Shown piece by piece: positions 50,706-59,321 of a stretch of 64,000 bases of DNA. A program made the position numbers and the translations under genes. Position 1 is the first letter of the stretch, and each line of letters opens with the position of its first letter. A model generated the notes under the pieces. That model searched no databases. It was given only the letters and a program-made list of their open reading frames with translations, and was not told where the DNA came from. The DNA is from Flavobacteriales bacterium (GTDB taxonomy: Bacteria; Bacteroidota; Bacteroidia; JACJYZ01), in contig JACJYZ010000002.1 in assembly GCA_020635855.1 (NCBI GenBank), positions 1,364,001 to 1,428,000 of the forward strand. Direction: 5' to 3'.

Positions 50706-50898
50706 GAATTAGAAATTAGGAATTAGGAATTAGGAATTGAAGGTAGGTTTGAAACTCATCATTTGCTGCTTGGGATTCTAAGGCACGCATGTTTTCTTCC
50801 CAAAATATTTTGTTGCCGATTGCATTAACCTGAGACCTGCGAATTTTCAAGAGTTATGCATACACATTCCTAATTTCTAATTTCTAATTCCTAATTAT
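50703..50898. repeat. Two ATTAGGA heptamer tracts in inverted orientation behind convergent genes
   Basis: About five ATTAGGA/ATTAGAA heptamers start immediately after the DUF6702 stop (50703-50740), and the reverse complement (CTAATTT/CTAATTC) ends immediately after the OYE stop (50867-50898). Each tract therefore lies directly behind a gene in the same orientation relative to that gene. The 125 bases between them show no gene. Confidence 0.75.
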
Positions 50899-51995
50899 TT
50901 CACAAACCCTTTCCATCGCTTCATGTATTCGATGAACGGATCTCCGAGGCCGCGTTCGCGAAGCTGTACAACAGAGAATGGGGGAGCGTCCGGAACATAG
51001 TTTGCATCTTTGATGTGCAGTGCCCAGTCGGGATTGCCGATGGCGGCTGTACCCACGGTTACCATGTCCACACCCAATTCCAGCATGTGGTCCACATCTT
51101 GCCTGGTTCGGATCTTTCCTGCCACCATCATGGGAATGCCGGATGGAATGCGTTGGCGGAACATTTCGGCCACGGTCGGACCGGCGTCCATTTCGTTCGG
51201 TCGTTTGCGCGCATCCCAGATGGAAACGTCGATGAAGTCGGCACCGGACTGTACGAGTTGGTCGCACAGGTCAAGGCTTTCCACTATGTCGATGCCTTCT
51301 GCGAACCCGAAGTCTTCCGGGGAAATACGGATGCCCACCAGGAAATGATCGGGTACCCTGCTGCGGCAGGCTTCCAGGCATGCCACCGCAAACCTGGCCC
51401 GGTTGGCAGCATTACCACCCCATTGGTCTGTCCGTAAATTGAAGGTCTTGCTCAGGAACTGGCTGATCAGGTATCCGTGTGCGCCGTGGAGCTCAACGCC
51501 TGTGAATCCTGCTTTGTACGCACGTTCGGCGGCGGCGCTGAAATCTTCAATGGTCTGCAGGATCTCGTTTTCTGTCATGGCCCTGACCTTGAGCAGGCTG
51601 CCGTCGCGTTTGGTGATCTCATGGCCGGAGGGGCTAACGGGCATTTGTCCGGTCACTTCCTCCGGGGCACGCATACCGCCGTGGTAAAGTTGTACGATGG
51701 CAAGGCTTCCGCAATCTCTGATCCCTTTGGCCAGACGGGAAAGGCCTGGCAGCAGGCGGTCGTCGAAGATGCCGAGTTCGCCCTTCCATCCCTGGCCGTG
51801 CAGAGATACGTGTGCAGCGCAGGTGATGAGGGTGCCGAATCCGCCTTTCGCCCGGCGGACAAGCCAGTGGTATTCATCGTCGCCCAGGCTGCCGTCTTCA
51901 TGACTTTGCAGGTTGGTCATGGGTGCCAGCACAAGGCGGTTGGGTGCTGTCACACCACTTCGGGCAAACGTAATCGGAAGGTAAGGGTCTGTCAC
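50895..51995 (-). CDS. Old Yellow Enzyme-family NADH:flavin oxidoreductase
   Basis: A 366-residue FMN TIM-barrel enzyme. Motifs: APNRLVLAPMTN at the first strand, QLYHGGMRAP, the substrate-binding FTGVELHGAHGYLISQFLS (His-Gly-Ala-His), RTDQWGGNAANRARF, and the FMN-phosphate site MVTVGTAAIGNPDWAL. Such enzymes reduce activated alkenes with NAD(P)H. It is last in a minus-strand operon after the YCII protein (10-base gap). Physiological substrate unknown. Confidence 0.92.
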   Translation of the reverse strand: MTDPYLPITFARSGVTAPNRLVLAPMTNLQSHEDGSLGDDEYHWLVRRAKGGFGTLITCAAHVSLHGQGWKGELGIFDDRLLPGLSRLAKGIRDCGSLAIVQLYHGGMRAPEEVTGQMPVSPSGHEITKRDGSLLKVRAMTENEILQTIEDFSAAAERAYKAGFTGVELHGAHGYLISQFLSKTFNLRTDQWGGNAANRARFAVACLEACRSRVPDHFLVGIRISPEDFGFAEGIDIVESLDLCDQLVQSGADFIDVSIWDARKRPNEMDAGPTVAEMFRQRIPSGIPMMVAGKIRTRQDVDHMLELGVDMVTVGTAAIGNPDWALHIKDANYVPDAPPFSVVQLRERGLGDPFIEYMKRWKGFVK

Positions 51996-52005
51996 AGGAT
52001 TTGGT

Positions 52006-52437
52006 TCAGGGGAGTTTGCTTCCTTTGGCGGCCCACCACGGTCTCACTACCACCTTGAGGCGACCTGCCTTTACAGCGGGGTCGGCTTCTGCCAGCATAC
52101 GTACTTCCTCTTTGTCTTTTACATTGGTGTAGATGGCGATACCACGGAAATCGGTGTCTTCATCGAAAGGCCCGGCCATGCAGATCTTGCCGGCTTTGGC
52201 CAGGTTGCTGAGGTGGTTCAGGTGGCCTTTCTGTATGTTGGCCAGCTGGGTGGAATCCAGTTCAAGGGCTTTATCGCCTCTCATGAGAAATACCATGAAG
52301 TACTTCTGCATGACATAGGTGCTGTCGCCATCCTTGTATTCGAAAGTGTCCTGTGCGCGGGCGCTGGAAAAGGAAAACAGTGTGATCAGGCTAATCCAAA
52401 ACAGGCTTGTCAAACCAATCCTGAACCCAGGGTGCAT
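52006..52437 (-). CDS. Exported YCII-domain protein
   Basis: About 143 residues from the ATG at 52437, which directly starts a signal peptide (MHPGFRIGLTSLFWISLITL ... SARAQ); ATGs at 52452 and 52470 would add up to 11 residues. The mature part is a YCII-related ferredoxin-fold domain (KYFMVFLMRGDKALELD, HLNHLSNLAKAGKICMAGPF, ADPAVKAGRLKVVVRPWW) with the His and Asp of that family. Its start lies inside the 3' end of the upstream aminotransferase gene (47-base overlap, or 80 with the longest start). Function unknown. Confidence 0.82.
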   Translation of the reverse strand: MHPGFRIGLTSLFWISLITLFSFSSARAQDTFEYKDGDSTYVMQKYFMVFLMRGDKALELDSTQLANIQKGHLNHLSNLAKAGKICMAGPFDEDTDFRGIAIYTNVKDKEEVRMLAEADPAVKAGRLKVVVRPWWAAKGSKLP

Positions 52438-53905
52438 CACCCGGCCGGTCATTTTTATGTTGGAATTCATTGGTGTGTGGGTTATAGGTATAGTCTTTCC
52501 CGTATTTCCGAAAGTTCGCCGCGATGTCTTTGATGCCTTCCAGGATTTGCTGAACTTCCTGTTTGGTATGGGTTGGGTGGATGCTCATCCGGATCCACCC
52601 GGGTTTTTCAGACAGGTCGCCCTGGTTGATCTTGTCTGTGATGGAGCGGGAGTGGGCCACATCCACGTGTAGCAGGTAATGACCATAGGTACCGGCGCAG
52701 GAACAACCGCCGCGCACCTGGATGCCGTACTTGTCGTTGAGCAGCCGCACGCCCAGGTTGTAGTGCAATCCGTCTATATAGAAGGAAACCACACCCAGCC
52801 GGTCTTTGATATGGCCTGCCAGGATGTGAAGGTTGGGGATGGCTTCAAGCGCAGGAAAGACAATGTCCATCAATTCCTTTTCGCGGGCGATGATTTTGGG
52901 AACCGTCATTTCCTCTTTCAGGCGCACGCACAAGGCAGCGCGTATGGTTTGGAGAAAGGAAGGGGTACCGCCGTCTTCCCGGGCTTCGATGTTTTCCAGG
53001 AAGCGGTGTTCGCCCCAGGGGTTGGTCCAGGCCACGGTGCCGCCACCCGGTTCATCGGGGATGCGGTTGTTGTAAAGTGTTCTGTTGAAAATGAGGATGC
53101 CCGATGATCCGGGGCCGCCCAGGAATTTGTGCGGAGAAAAGTAGATGGCATCCAGTCGCTCCGCGGTATTTTCCGGATGCATGTTGATATCAATGTACGG
53201 TGCGGAACAGGCGAAGTCCACGAAGCAGAGTCCGCCATGGGCATGCATGATGGCGGCGATTTTGTGGTAGGGTGTTTTGATGCCGGTCACATTGGAACAG
53301 GAAGTAACGGCAGCGATCTTGATCGGGCGATCTTTGTGCTTTTCCAGAATCTCTTCCAGCTTTCGGGTGTCCACCAGTCCCTGGTCATCGGCATCCATCA
53401 CCACCACTTCCGCGATGCTTTCGAGCCATGTGGTATGGTTGGAGTGGTGTTCCATATGAGTGAGGATCACCAGTGGTCGTTCGTTGTCGGCCAGCTTGAT
53501 GCGGTCGCGGTATCTTTCGTGGATGCGGAACCCGAGGATGCGCTGGAACTTGTTGACTACCCCGGTCATGCCTGAGTGAGACGAGATGATGATGTCATCT
53601 TCATCGGCATGCACATGTTGCTTGATCACCTGCAGGGCCCGGTGGTAGGCCTGTGTCATGGTAGAACCGGTGGTGCTGGTCTCGGTATGTGTATTGGCTA
53701 CATAGGGAGCGATCTGGTGATGCATGCGGTTTTCGATCGGCTCATACAGCCGGCCGCTTGCGGTCCAGTCGGCATAAAGGATCTCCTTTTCACCATACGG
53801 TCCGTTGAACGTCTGGTGAAGCCCGATGATCTTGTCGCGGAAGGGTTGGAACCATTCTTCGAGCAAGGATGTGTTTTCGGATGTTGGTACGGTTTTGTGA
53901 CTCAC
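52391..53905 (-). CDS. Class V aminotransferase-fold PLP enzyme (NifS/CsdA-like)
   Basis: About 504 residues from a GTG at 53905; the open frame continues upstream, but that part is the wrong frame of the transporter gene. Features: EILYADWTASGRLYEPIE, HSGMTGVVNKFQRILG, HMEHHSNHTTW, FVDFACSAPYIDINM, the PLP lysine in FSPHKFLGGPGSSG, and a Cys loop RGGCSCAGTYGH. The Cys and size (longer than SufS/IscS) place it in a cysteine-desulfurase-like branch whose reaction is not established. Second gene of the operon, 29 bases after the transporter gene. Confidence 0.88.
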   Translation of the reverse strand: MSHKTVPTSENTSLLEEWFQPFRDKIIGLHQTFNGPYGEKEILYADWTASGRLYEPIENRMHHQIAPYVANTHTETSTTGSTMTQAYHRALQVIKQHVHADEDDIIISSHSGMTGVVNKFQRILGFRIHERYRDRIKLADNERPLVILTHMEHHSNHTTWLESIAEVVVMDADDQGLVDTRKLEEILEKHKDRPIKIAAVTSCSNVTGIKTPYHKIAAIMHAHGGLCFVDFACSAPYIDINMHPENTAERLDAIYFSPHKFLGGPGSSGILIFNRTLYNNRIPDEPGGGTVAWTNPWGEHRFLENIEAREDGGTPSFLQTIRAALCVRLKEEMTVPKIIAREKELMDIVFPALEAIPNLHILAGHIKDRLGVVSFYIDGLHYNLGVRLLNDKYGIQVRGGCSCAGTYGHYLLHVDVAHSRSITDKINQGDLSEKPGWIRMSIHPTHTKQEVQQILEGIKDIAANFRKYGKDYTYNPHTNEFQHKNDRPGDAPWVQDWFDKPVLD

Positions 53906-53909
53906 GGCA

Positions 53910-53917
53910 CAAAAATA
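53910..53917 (-). promoter_or_regulatory. Possible internal -7 box before the aminotransferase
   Basis: TATTTTTG on the minus strand, five bases before the GTG at 53905. If used, the transcript would be nearly leaderless. No upstream TTTG partner is seen. Confidence 0.3.
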
Positions 53918-53934
53918 ACAGATAATTGTATCGG

Positions 53935-54882
53935 TTAAAAGCCCGCCACATCGGCCAGGTTTTCCCGCCATACGAGAATGACCACGCCTAGGATGGCCAT
54001 GAGGGCACCCAGCAGGCTGCGGAAGGTGACCCTTTCTTTGTAATAAAAAACGGCAATGGGCATCACGGTCACCGGTAGCAGCGAGAAGATGGTTTGCGCC
54101 ACCGATACTTTCAGGTAAGTGATGGCCAGCATGCTCAGGGATACGCCAATCACCGGTCCCATGACGGCCCCGAAGAGGGTGAAGCCGACGGCAGCTTTGT
54201 TGCCGCTGAGGATGGGGCGGGTGACCGTCCAGAAGCGGCGCGTGAGAATGGTGAGGGTATAGATGGCCACGGTGCCGATGAGCATACGGATCCATGCGGC
54301 CTGAACAAAATGGAGTTTGGGGCCGGGTGTGTTCAGTCCTTTCTTGGCCAGCACCAAACCTATTCCCTGGCAGGTGGCTCCGGCCAGGGCGTTCAGTATG
54401 CCTTTGGCGAATGAACCGTGGTGTTCGGAATAACCTTCGTTGGTACCCGGTCTGGTGAGGATAAGCACCAGGATACCGGCAATGGTGATCAGGATCCCAA
54501 GCATACCGGGCAGGTTGAGGGTTTCCCCCAGTAATAGGTATCCGCCCACCAATGCAGCGATGGGTGCGAAGGTGGTGAGGGCGCTGGACAAACGGGCGCC
54601 CAGGATGGCAAATCCGCTGAAGTTGAAATGATCGCCCAGGGCGAGGCCGATGATGCCGGAGCACCCGAGCCAGAAATAGTGAGAAGACGTTGGGGATGTG
54701 AAAAGGGTAGAGGGTGGCCCGTCAATGAGAAGGACGCCGAAGACCGTAAGCAATAGGGTGGCAACCACCAGCCGGAAATGGTTCACGGCATTCGCACCGA
54801 TGCGCCGCGATCCTTCGGTGAACGCAAAGATGCTGAACGACCAGCAGACGGTGGTAGCGAGGGCTACGAAGATGCCAACCAC
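53935..54882 (-). CDS. EamA/DMT-family membrane transporter
   Basis: A 315-residue protein with ten hydrophobic segments arranged as two EamA repeats (first repeat ending GETLNLPGMLGILITIAGI, second ending KERVTFRSLLGALMAILGVV). Drug/metabolite-type permeases of this kind export or import small metabolites; the substrate cannot be predicted. It is the first gene of the EamA-aminotransferase-YCII-OYE operon. Upstream lies a short GAATTACGAATG heptamer-like stretch (54895-54945). Confidence 0.9.
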   Translation of the reverse strand: MVGIFVALATTVCWSFSIFAFTEGSRRIGANAVNHFRLVVATLLLTVFGVLLIDGPPSTLFTSPTSSHYFWLGCSGIIGLALGDHFNFSGFAILGARLSSALTTFAPIAALVGGYLLLGETLNLPGMLGILITIAGILVLILTRPGTNEGYSEHHGSFAKGILNALAGATCQGIGLVLAKKGLNTPGPKLHFVQAAWIRMLIGTVAIYTLTILTRRFWTVTRPILSGNKAAVGFTLFGAVMGPVIGVSLSMLAITYLKVSVAQTIFSLLPVTVMPIAVFYYKERVTFRSLLGALMAILGVVILVWRENLADVAGF

Positions 54883-55004
54883 GGATGTTAATTATGAATG
54901 AGAAATGAGGAATTGGGAGTGAAATTACGAATTACGAATGAGGCATCCATCATTCTTTTGTTGCATAAAAAGGTGCAACAAACAACCACCAACAAACAAC
55001 GAGC

Positions 55005-55685
55005 CTACCGTTGTCCGAAGATGGCGCTTCCGATCCGTACCATCGTGCTGCCTTCTTCCAGGGCGATGCGGTAGTCGCCCGACATGCCCATCGAAATCTC
55101 CCGGAATGCATCGGTGTTGCTGAAATATCCTTGCCGGAGGGTATCGAATGTTTGTTTCAGATGGCGGAATTCATTCCTGACCTTGTTCTTGTCATCGGTG
55201 AACGAAGCCATCCCCATCACACCCTGAACGGAAATGTGTCGCATGGCGGCGTATTCCTTGCTTTCCAGCAATTCCCTGGCCTCGGCTTCATTCAGTCCGA
55301 ACTTGGTTTCTTCCGAGGCAATATGAAACTGGAGCAGGCAGGGAATGACGCGGTTGTTTCTGGCGCCCTGTTTGTCGATTTCCTGGAGAAGCTTGAGGCT
55401 GTCCACACCGTGTATCATGGCTACGAAAGATGCGATGTATTTCACCTTGTTGGTTTGCAGGTGTCCGATCAGGTGCCACTCGATATCCTCCGGGAGTTCG
55501 GGTTGTTTGGCGGTGGCTTCCTGCACCCGGTTTTCGCCGAAGATTCTTTGCCCTGCGTCGTAAGCTTCGCGGATGAGTTCGGGTGGATGGGTTTTGGAAA
55601 CAGCTACCAGCCGGGCGCCGAACGGTTTCAGTTCGGCTTCGATCTGATGCAATCTTTCTGAAATATTGGTTTGTACCATAGGCAT
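55005..55685 (-). CDS. yggS: YggS-family PLP homeostasis protein
   Basis: A 226-residue PLP-binding protein (224 from the second ATG at 55679) of the YggS/PROSC family, which controls the free PLP pool and affects amino-acid metabolism. Motifs: LVAVSKTHPPELIREAYDAG with the PLP lysine, FGENRVQEATAK, IEWHLIGHLQTNKVK, and the C-terminal phosphate site SMGMSGDYRIALEEGSTMVR with IGSAIFG. It follows the DUF1015 gene; the T-run of the intervening terminator reaches its start codon. The serC aminotransferase upstream is a PLP enzyme, which fits. Confidence 0.95.
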   Translation of the reverse strand: MPMVQTNISERLHQIEAELKPFGARLVAVSKTHPPELIREAYDAGQRIFGENRVQEATAKQPELPEDIEWHLIGHLQTNKVKYIASFVAMIHGVDSLKLLQEIDKQGARNNRVIPCLLQFHIASEETKFGLNEAEARELLESKEYAAMRHISVQGVMGMASFTDDKNKVRNEFRHLKQTFDTLRQGYFSNTDAFREISMGMSGDYRIALEEGSTMVRIGSAIFGQR

Positions 55686-55717
55686 AAAAAAAACCCGGGC
55701 GATGGGGGCCCGGGTTT
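55686..55717 (-). terminator. Terminator between DUF1015 gene and yggS
   Basis: On the minus strand, AAACCCGGG, a nine-base loop and CCCGGGTTT are followed by a run of T (55693-55686) that ends exactly at the yggS ATG (55685). It can stop the serC-serA-DUF1015 message just before yggS or act as an attenuator. Confidence 0.8.
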
Positions 55718-55728
55718 CTGGAGTTTGT

Positions 55729-56973
55729 TTAGTTCAGTCCGTGAACCACGAGCCCGCTTCTGAGTTTGGGTTCGAACCAGGTGGTTTTCGGAGGCATGAT
55801 GTTGCCTGTGTCGGAAATGTTGATCAGCTGACCCAGTGTGACCGGGTGAAGGGCAAAAGCCACTTTCATTTCGCCGCTGTTCACGCGTTTTTCCAATTCA
55901 CCCAGGCCACGGATGCCACCCACAAAGTCGATGCGTTTGTCGGTCCGCTGGTTCATGATGCCCAGGATGGGTTCCAGTACCTGCTTGGTCAGAACAGTCA
56001 CGTCCAGTACGCCGATCGGATCGTTGTCGTCATACGTGCCTGCCTTTGCAGTGAGTGAGTACCATTTGCCGTTCAGGAACATGCCGAAGTTGTGCAGTCC
56101 GGTGGGGCGGTGTTGTCCGTTGACTTCCTTCACATCAAAACCCTCGGAGAGTTTTTGCATGAATGCATCGTCTGACAGGCCGTTGAGGTCGGTTACCACA
56201 CGGTTGTAATCGAAGATCTTCAGCTGGTTGTCGGGGAAGTTCACGGAAAGGAAGTAGTTGAACTCTTCCTTGCCTGAGTACTGGCCCACTTCCTTGCGAA
56301 GGTCTTGTCCTACGAGTGCTGCGGCTGCGGTGCGGTGGTGGCCGTCGGCAACGTACACGCTCGGGATCTTGTTGAATTCGTCGGCGATGCGTTGGATGGT
56401 TGCATCGTCGTTCACGACCCAAAGGGTGTGGCGGATGCCGTCATCTGCGGTGAAATCGTATTCGGGCGACTTGGAGCCTTTTACCTTTTCCATGATCTCA
56501 TCCAGCGCCTGTACCGCGGGGAAGGTGAAGAATACGGGTTCAGCGTTGATGGCGCTTACACGCACGTGTTTCTTACGGTCTTCTTCCTTGTCCGGACGGG
56601 TCAGTTCGTGTTTCTTGATCACATCGTTGAAATAATCGTCAACGGCGGAGCAACCCACGATGCCGGTTTGGGTACGGCCGTCCATGGTTTGGGAATAGAT
56701 GTAGTAGCAATCCTTTTCATCCTGGAAGAACACGCCGTCTGCGAGCAGCTGCTTGAAGTTGTCGCGGCCTTTTTCGTATACCTCGGCGGCATAGTGGTCG
56801 ATGTTTTCCGGCAGGTCGATCTCTGGTTTCACAACATGGAGGAAAGAGAACGGTTTGCCTTCTGCTTCCTTTTTAGCTTCTTCGGAATTCAATACGTCGT
56901 AGGGGCGTGATGCCACTTCGGCAACTTTGTCTTTCACGGGACGATAGCCCTTGAACGGTTTCAGTACAGCCAT
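55729..56973 (-). CDS. DUF1015-family protein
   Basis: A 414-residue soluble protein. It begins MAVLKPFKGYRPVKDKVAEV and SRPYDVLNSEE and holds YVADGHHRTAAAAL and FNYFLSVNFPDNQL, all typical of the DUF1015 family. In many bacteria it sits next to serA and serC, as here, so a link to serine metabolism is suspected but unproven; the ADGHHR motif resembles ParB/Srx-like nucleotide-using sites. It lies 106 bases after serA with a GTTTGT-rich heptamer-like leader (56978-57015). Confidence 0.9.
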   Translation of the reverse strand: MAVLKPFKGYRPVKDKVAEVASRPYDVLNSEEAKKEAEGKPFSFLHVVKPEIDLPENIDHYAAEVYEKGRDNFKQLLADGVFFQDEKDCYYIYSQTMDGRTQTGIVGCSAVDDYFNDVIKKHELTRPDKEEDRKKHVRVSAINAEPVFFTFPAVQALDEIMEKVKGSKSPEYDFTADDGIRHTLWVVNDDATIQRIADEFNKIPSVYVADGHHRTAAAALVGQDLRKEVGQYSGKEEFNYFLSVNFPDNQLKIFDYNRVVTDLNGLSDDAFMQKLSEGFDVKEVNGQHRPTGLHNFGMFLNGKWYSLTAKAGTYDDNDPIGVLDVTVLTKQVLEPILGIMNQRTDKRIDFVGGIRGLGELEKRVNSGEMKVAFALHPVTLGQLINISDTGNIMPPKTTWFEPKLRSGLVVHGLN

Positions 56974-57079
56974 TATAAAGTTTGTGGTTTGTTGTTTGTA
57001 GTTTTTTGTTTACCCGTCTGAATGCATGGCACTTCAATCATAGAGCCGCATTGAACGGGTGACGTTGGTTGCCTCCCGG

Positions 57080-58048
57080 TTAGCTAACCGTTTGTTGTTT
57101 GTAGCTGGCGATGAGGAAATCGGCCAGTTCTTCTCCGATGCGGTCCTGGGCTTCTTCGGTGGCGGCACCGATGTGTGGCGTCAGGGAAATCTTCGGATGG
57201 CTCAGCAATTCCTTTTTCGGTGTGGGCTCGTTCTGGAACACGTCAATACCGGCGTGGGCTACTTTGCCGCTGTTCAGGGCTTCCACCAGGGCCAGTTCGT
57301 CGATCATTCCGCCGCGTGCGCTGTTGACCAGTACCACGCCGTCTTTCATTTTGGCGAGCTCTTCTTTTCCGATCAGGGCTTTGTCGCCGATCTTGGGAAC
57401 GTGCAGGGAGATGAAGTCGGCTTGTTTCAGCAGTTCTTCCATGGGGATGGTTTGAATCTCTACGGTCACCTTTTCAACACCACCTACTTCAACTGTAATG
57501 GTGGCGCTGCTGATGCCGGGATCGCTGGCAACTACTTTCATGCCGCAACCGAGGGCGTACTGGGCAGTGGCCTGGCCGATGCGGCCGAAGCCGATGATGC
57601 CGATGGTTTTTCCGCGAAGTTCGGATCCTTTACCGTACTTTTTTTTCAGGGTATTGAATTCGGTTTCGCCTTTCACGGGCATCTGGCGGTTGCTGTCGTA
57701 CAAGAAGCGCACCATGTTGAACAGGTGAGCGAACACGAGTTCGGCAACGGATTGGGAAGAGGCACCAGGCGTGTTGAACACGGTGCGTCCCACCGAGCGG
57801 GCATATTCCACGTCGATGTTGTCCATACCTACACCACCGCGACCGATGTATTTCAGGTTGGGACATGCATCGATCAGGTCTTTGCGTGCGGTGGTTGCGC
57901 TACGCACCAGGAGTACTTCGTAGCCTTCCTTGTTAATGGCGTCGGCCAGTTGGGCTTGATCGACTTTATCAGTTACCACAGTAAAACCTGCGGCTTCGAG
58001 TTTTTGTTTTCCGATGGGGGCGATGCCATCGTTGGCAAGAATTTTCAT
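57080..58048 (-). CDS. serA: D-3-phosphoglycerate dehydrogenase (short form)
   Basis: About 322 residues from the ATG at 58048 (another in-frame ATG at 58075 is less likely). It oxidises 3-phosphoglycerate with NAD as first step of serine synthesis. The Rossmann motif is IGIIGFGRIGQATA, with the catalytic Arg/Glu/His in NSARGGMIDE, AGIDVFQNEP and LTPHIGAATEEA. It lacks the C-terminal ACT domain of longer enzymes, so serine feedback through ACT is not expected. It is 33 bases after serC. Confidence 0.94.
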   Translation of the reverse strand: MKILANDGIAPIGKQKLEAAGFTVVTDKVDQAQLADAINKEGYEVLLVRSATTARKDLIDACPNLKYIGRGGVGMDNIDVEYARSVGRTVFNTPGASSQSVAELVFAHLFNMVRFLYDSNRQMPVKGETEFNTLKKKYGKGSELRGKTIGIIGFGRIGQATAQYALGCGMKVVASDPGISSATITVEVGGVEKVTVEIQTIPMEELLKQADFISLHVPKIGDKALIGKEELAKMKDGVVLVNSARGGMIDELALVEALNSGKVAHAGIDVFQNEPTPKKELLSHPKISLTPHIGAATEEAQDRIGEELADFLIASYKQQTVS

Positions 58049-58081
58049 GGGAATGTGTGTTTCTGTTGTTGGCAAAAGACA

Positions 58082-59182
58082 TTATCCTTGTTTGGTAGCG
58101 AGGGCCTGCATTACTTCCACGAGGGCCTTCACGCTATCGGTGTCCATGGCGTTGTACATGGAAGCGCGGAAGCCGCCTACTGAACGGTGGCCTTTCAGTC
58201 CGCTGATGCCGGCTTCTTTCAGCATGGCATTGAATTGTTCTTCCAGGGCTTCGTTGGTGAGTACGAAGGTCAGGTTCATCACCGAGCAATCTTCTTTCTT
58301 CGCAGTGGGTTTGAACAGCGGGTTGGATTCAAGCTCGTTGTAGAGGATGTTGAATTTCTCCTGGTTCCGCTTCTGGGCGAATGCAACACCGCCGTTGTCC
58401 TTCAGCCATTGCAGGGTCAACATGGACACGTAGATAGGGAATACGGGAGGCGTGTTGAACATCGATTCTTTGTCGATGTGTGTTTTGTAATTGAGCATGG
58501 TCGGGATCTGGCGACCGGTTTTGCCCAACAGGTCTTCCTTAACGATCACCATGGTTGTACCGGCAGGTCCCATGTTCTTCTGGGCGCCGGCGTAGATCAG
58601 TGCGTATTTTGATACATCCACCGGACGGCTGAAGATATCGGAAGACATATCAGCTACAACGGGAATGGGGGAGTCGATGTCTTGTTTGTACTGGGTACCG
58701 AAGATGGTGTTGTTGGTGGTGATGTGCAGGTAAGCAGCATCGGTGGGGATGGTGTAGTTCTTCGGAATGTAGGAAAAATTCTGATCCTCGGAAGAAGCAA
58801 TGACGTCAGTCTGTCCGTAGAGCTTTGCTTCTTTAACAGCTTTGCCGGCCCATTCGCCTGTGTTGATGTAAGCCGCCTTGCCGTTAACGGGCAGCAGGTT
58901 GGCGGGTACCATGGTGAACTGGGTGCTTGCACCACCTTGCAGGAACAATACCTGGTAGCCGGCGGGAACATTGAAAAGTTCTTTTACGAGGGCGACGGCT
59001 TTCTCCATAACAGCAATGAATTCTTTGCTGCGATGAGACATTTCAAGAAGTGAAAGACCGGTGCCTTCGTAGTTGAGGACAGCCTGAGCGGCCTGTTTGA
59101 AAACTTCCTGGGGCAGGATGCCCGGACCGGCGCTGAAATTGTGAATTTTCTTCACTTGTGTGGGATTGAGAACCTGGCTCAT
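58082..59182 (-). CDS. serC: Phosphoserine aminotransferase
   Basis: A 366-residue PLP enzyme of class V that makes phosphoserine from 3-phosphohydroxypyruvate and glutamate (also acts in PLP synthesis in some bacteria). Motifs: IHNFSAGPGILPQEVF, FLQGGASTQFTMVP, VADMSSDIFSRP, the PLP lysine in IYAGAQKNMGPAG, and GHRSVGGFRASMYNA. It leads the serC-serA-DUF1015(-yggS) operon. A TAACTTGC element around 59235 on the minus strand may be part of its promoter. Confidence 0.96.
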   Translation of the reverse strand: MSQVLNPTQVKKIHNFSAGPGILPQEVFKQAAQAVLNYEGTGLSLLEMSHRSKEFIAVMEKAVALVKELFNVPAGYQVLFLQGGASTQFTMVPANLLPVNGKAAYINTGEWAGKAVKEAKLYGQTDVIASSEDQNFSYIPKNYTIPTDAAYLHITTNNTIFGTQYKQDIDSPIPVVADMSSDIFSRPVDVSKYALIYAGAQKNMGPAGTTMVIVKEDLLGKTGRQIPTMLNYKTHIDKESMFNTPPVFPIYVSMLTLQWLKDNGGVAFAQKRNQEKFNILYNELESNPLFKPTAKKEDCSVMNLTFVLTNEALEEQFNAMLKEAGISGLKGHRSVGGFRASMYNAMDTDSVKALVEVMQALATKQG

Positions 59183-59321
59183 GTTTATCGTTGTTTATGT
59201 GTGTGAAAACTCCGGTTGTATAACGGCGCCGCAAGTTACGCAATATGTTGTGAATCATCACATCTGCGTCGGCCGAATTTTTGCTGAAAATTAGGAAGCC
59301 TGTGGAATGAAACCCCTTTGC

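Noticed and set aside
53906..54664. Upstream 253-codon extension of the aminotransferase frame
   Set aside because: It reads through the EamA transporter gene in the wrong frame, is Arg/His/Pro-rich, and is not protein-like; the GTG at 53905 is a better start.
57059..58183. 374-codon open frame opposite serA
   Set aside because: Antisense to serA over nearly its whole length with no domain signature.
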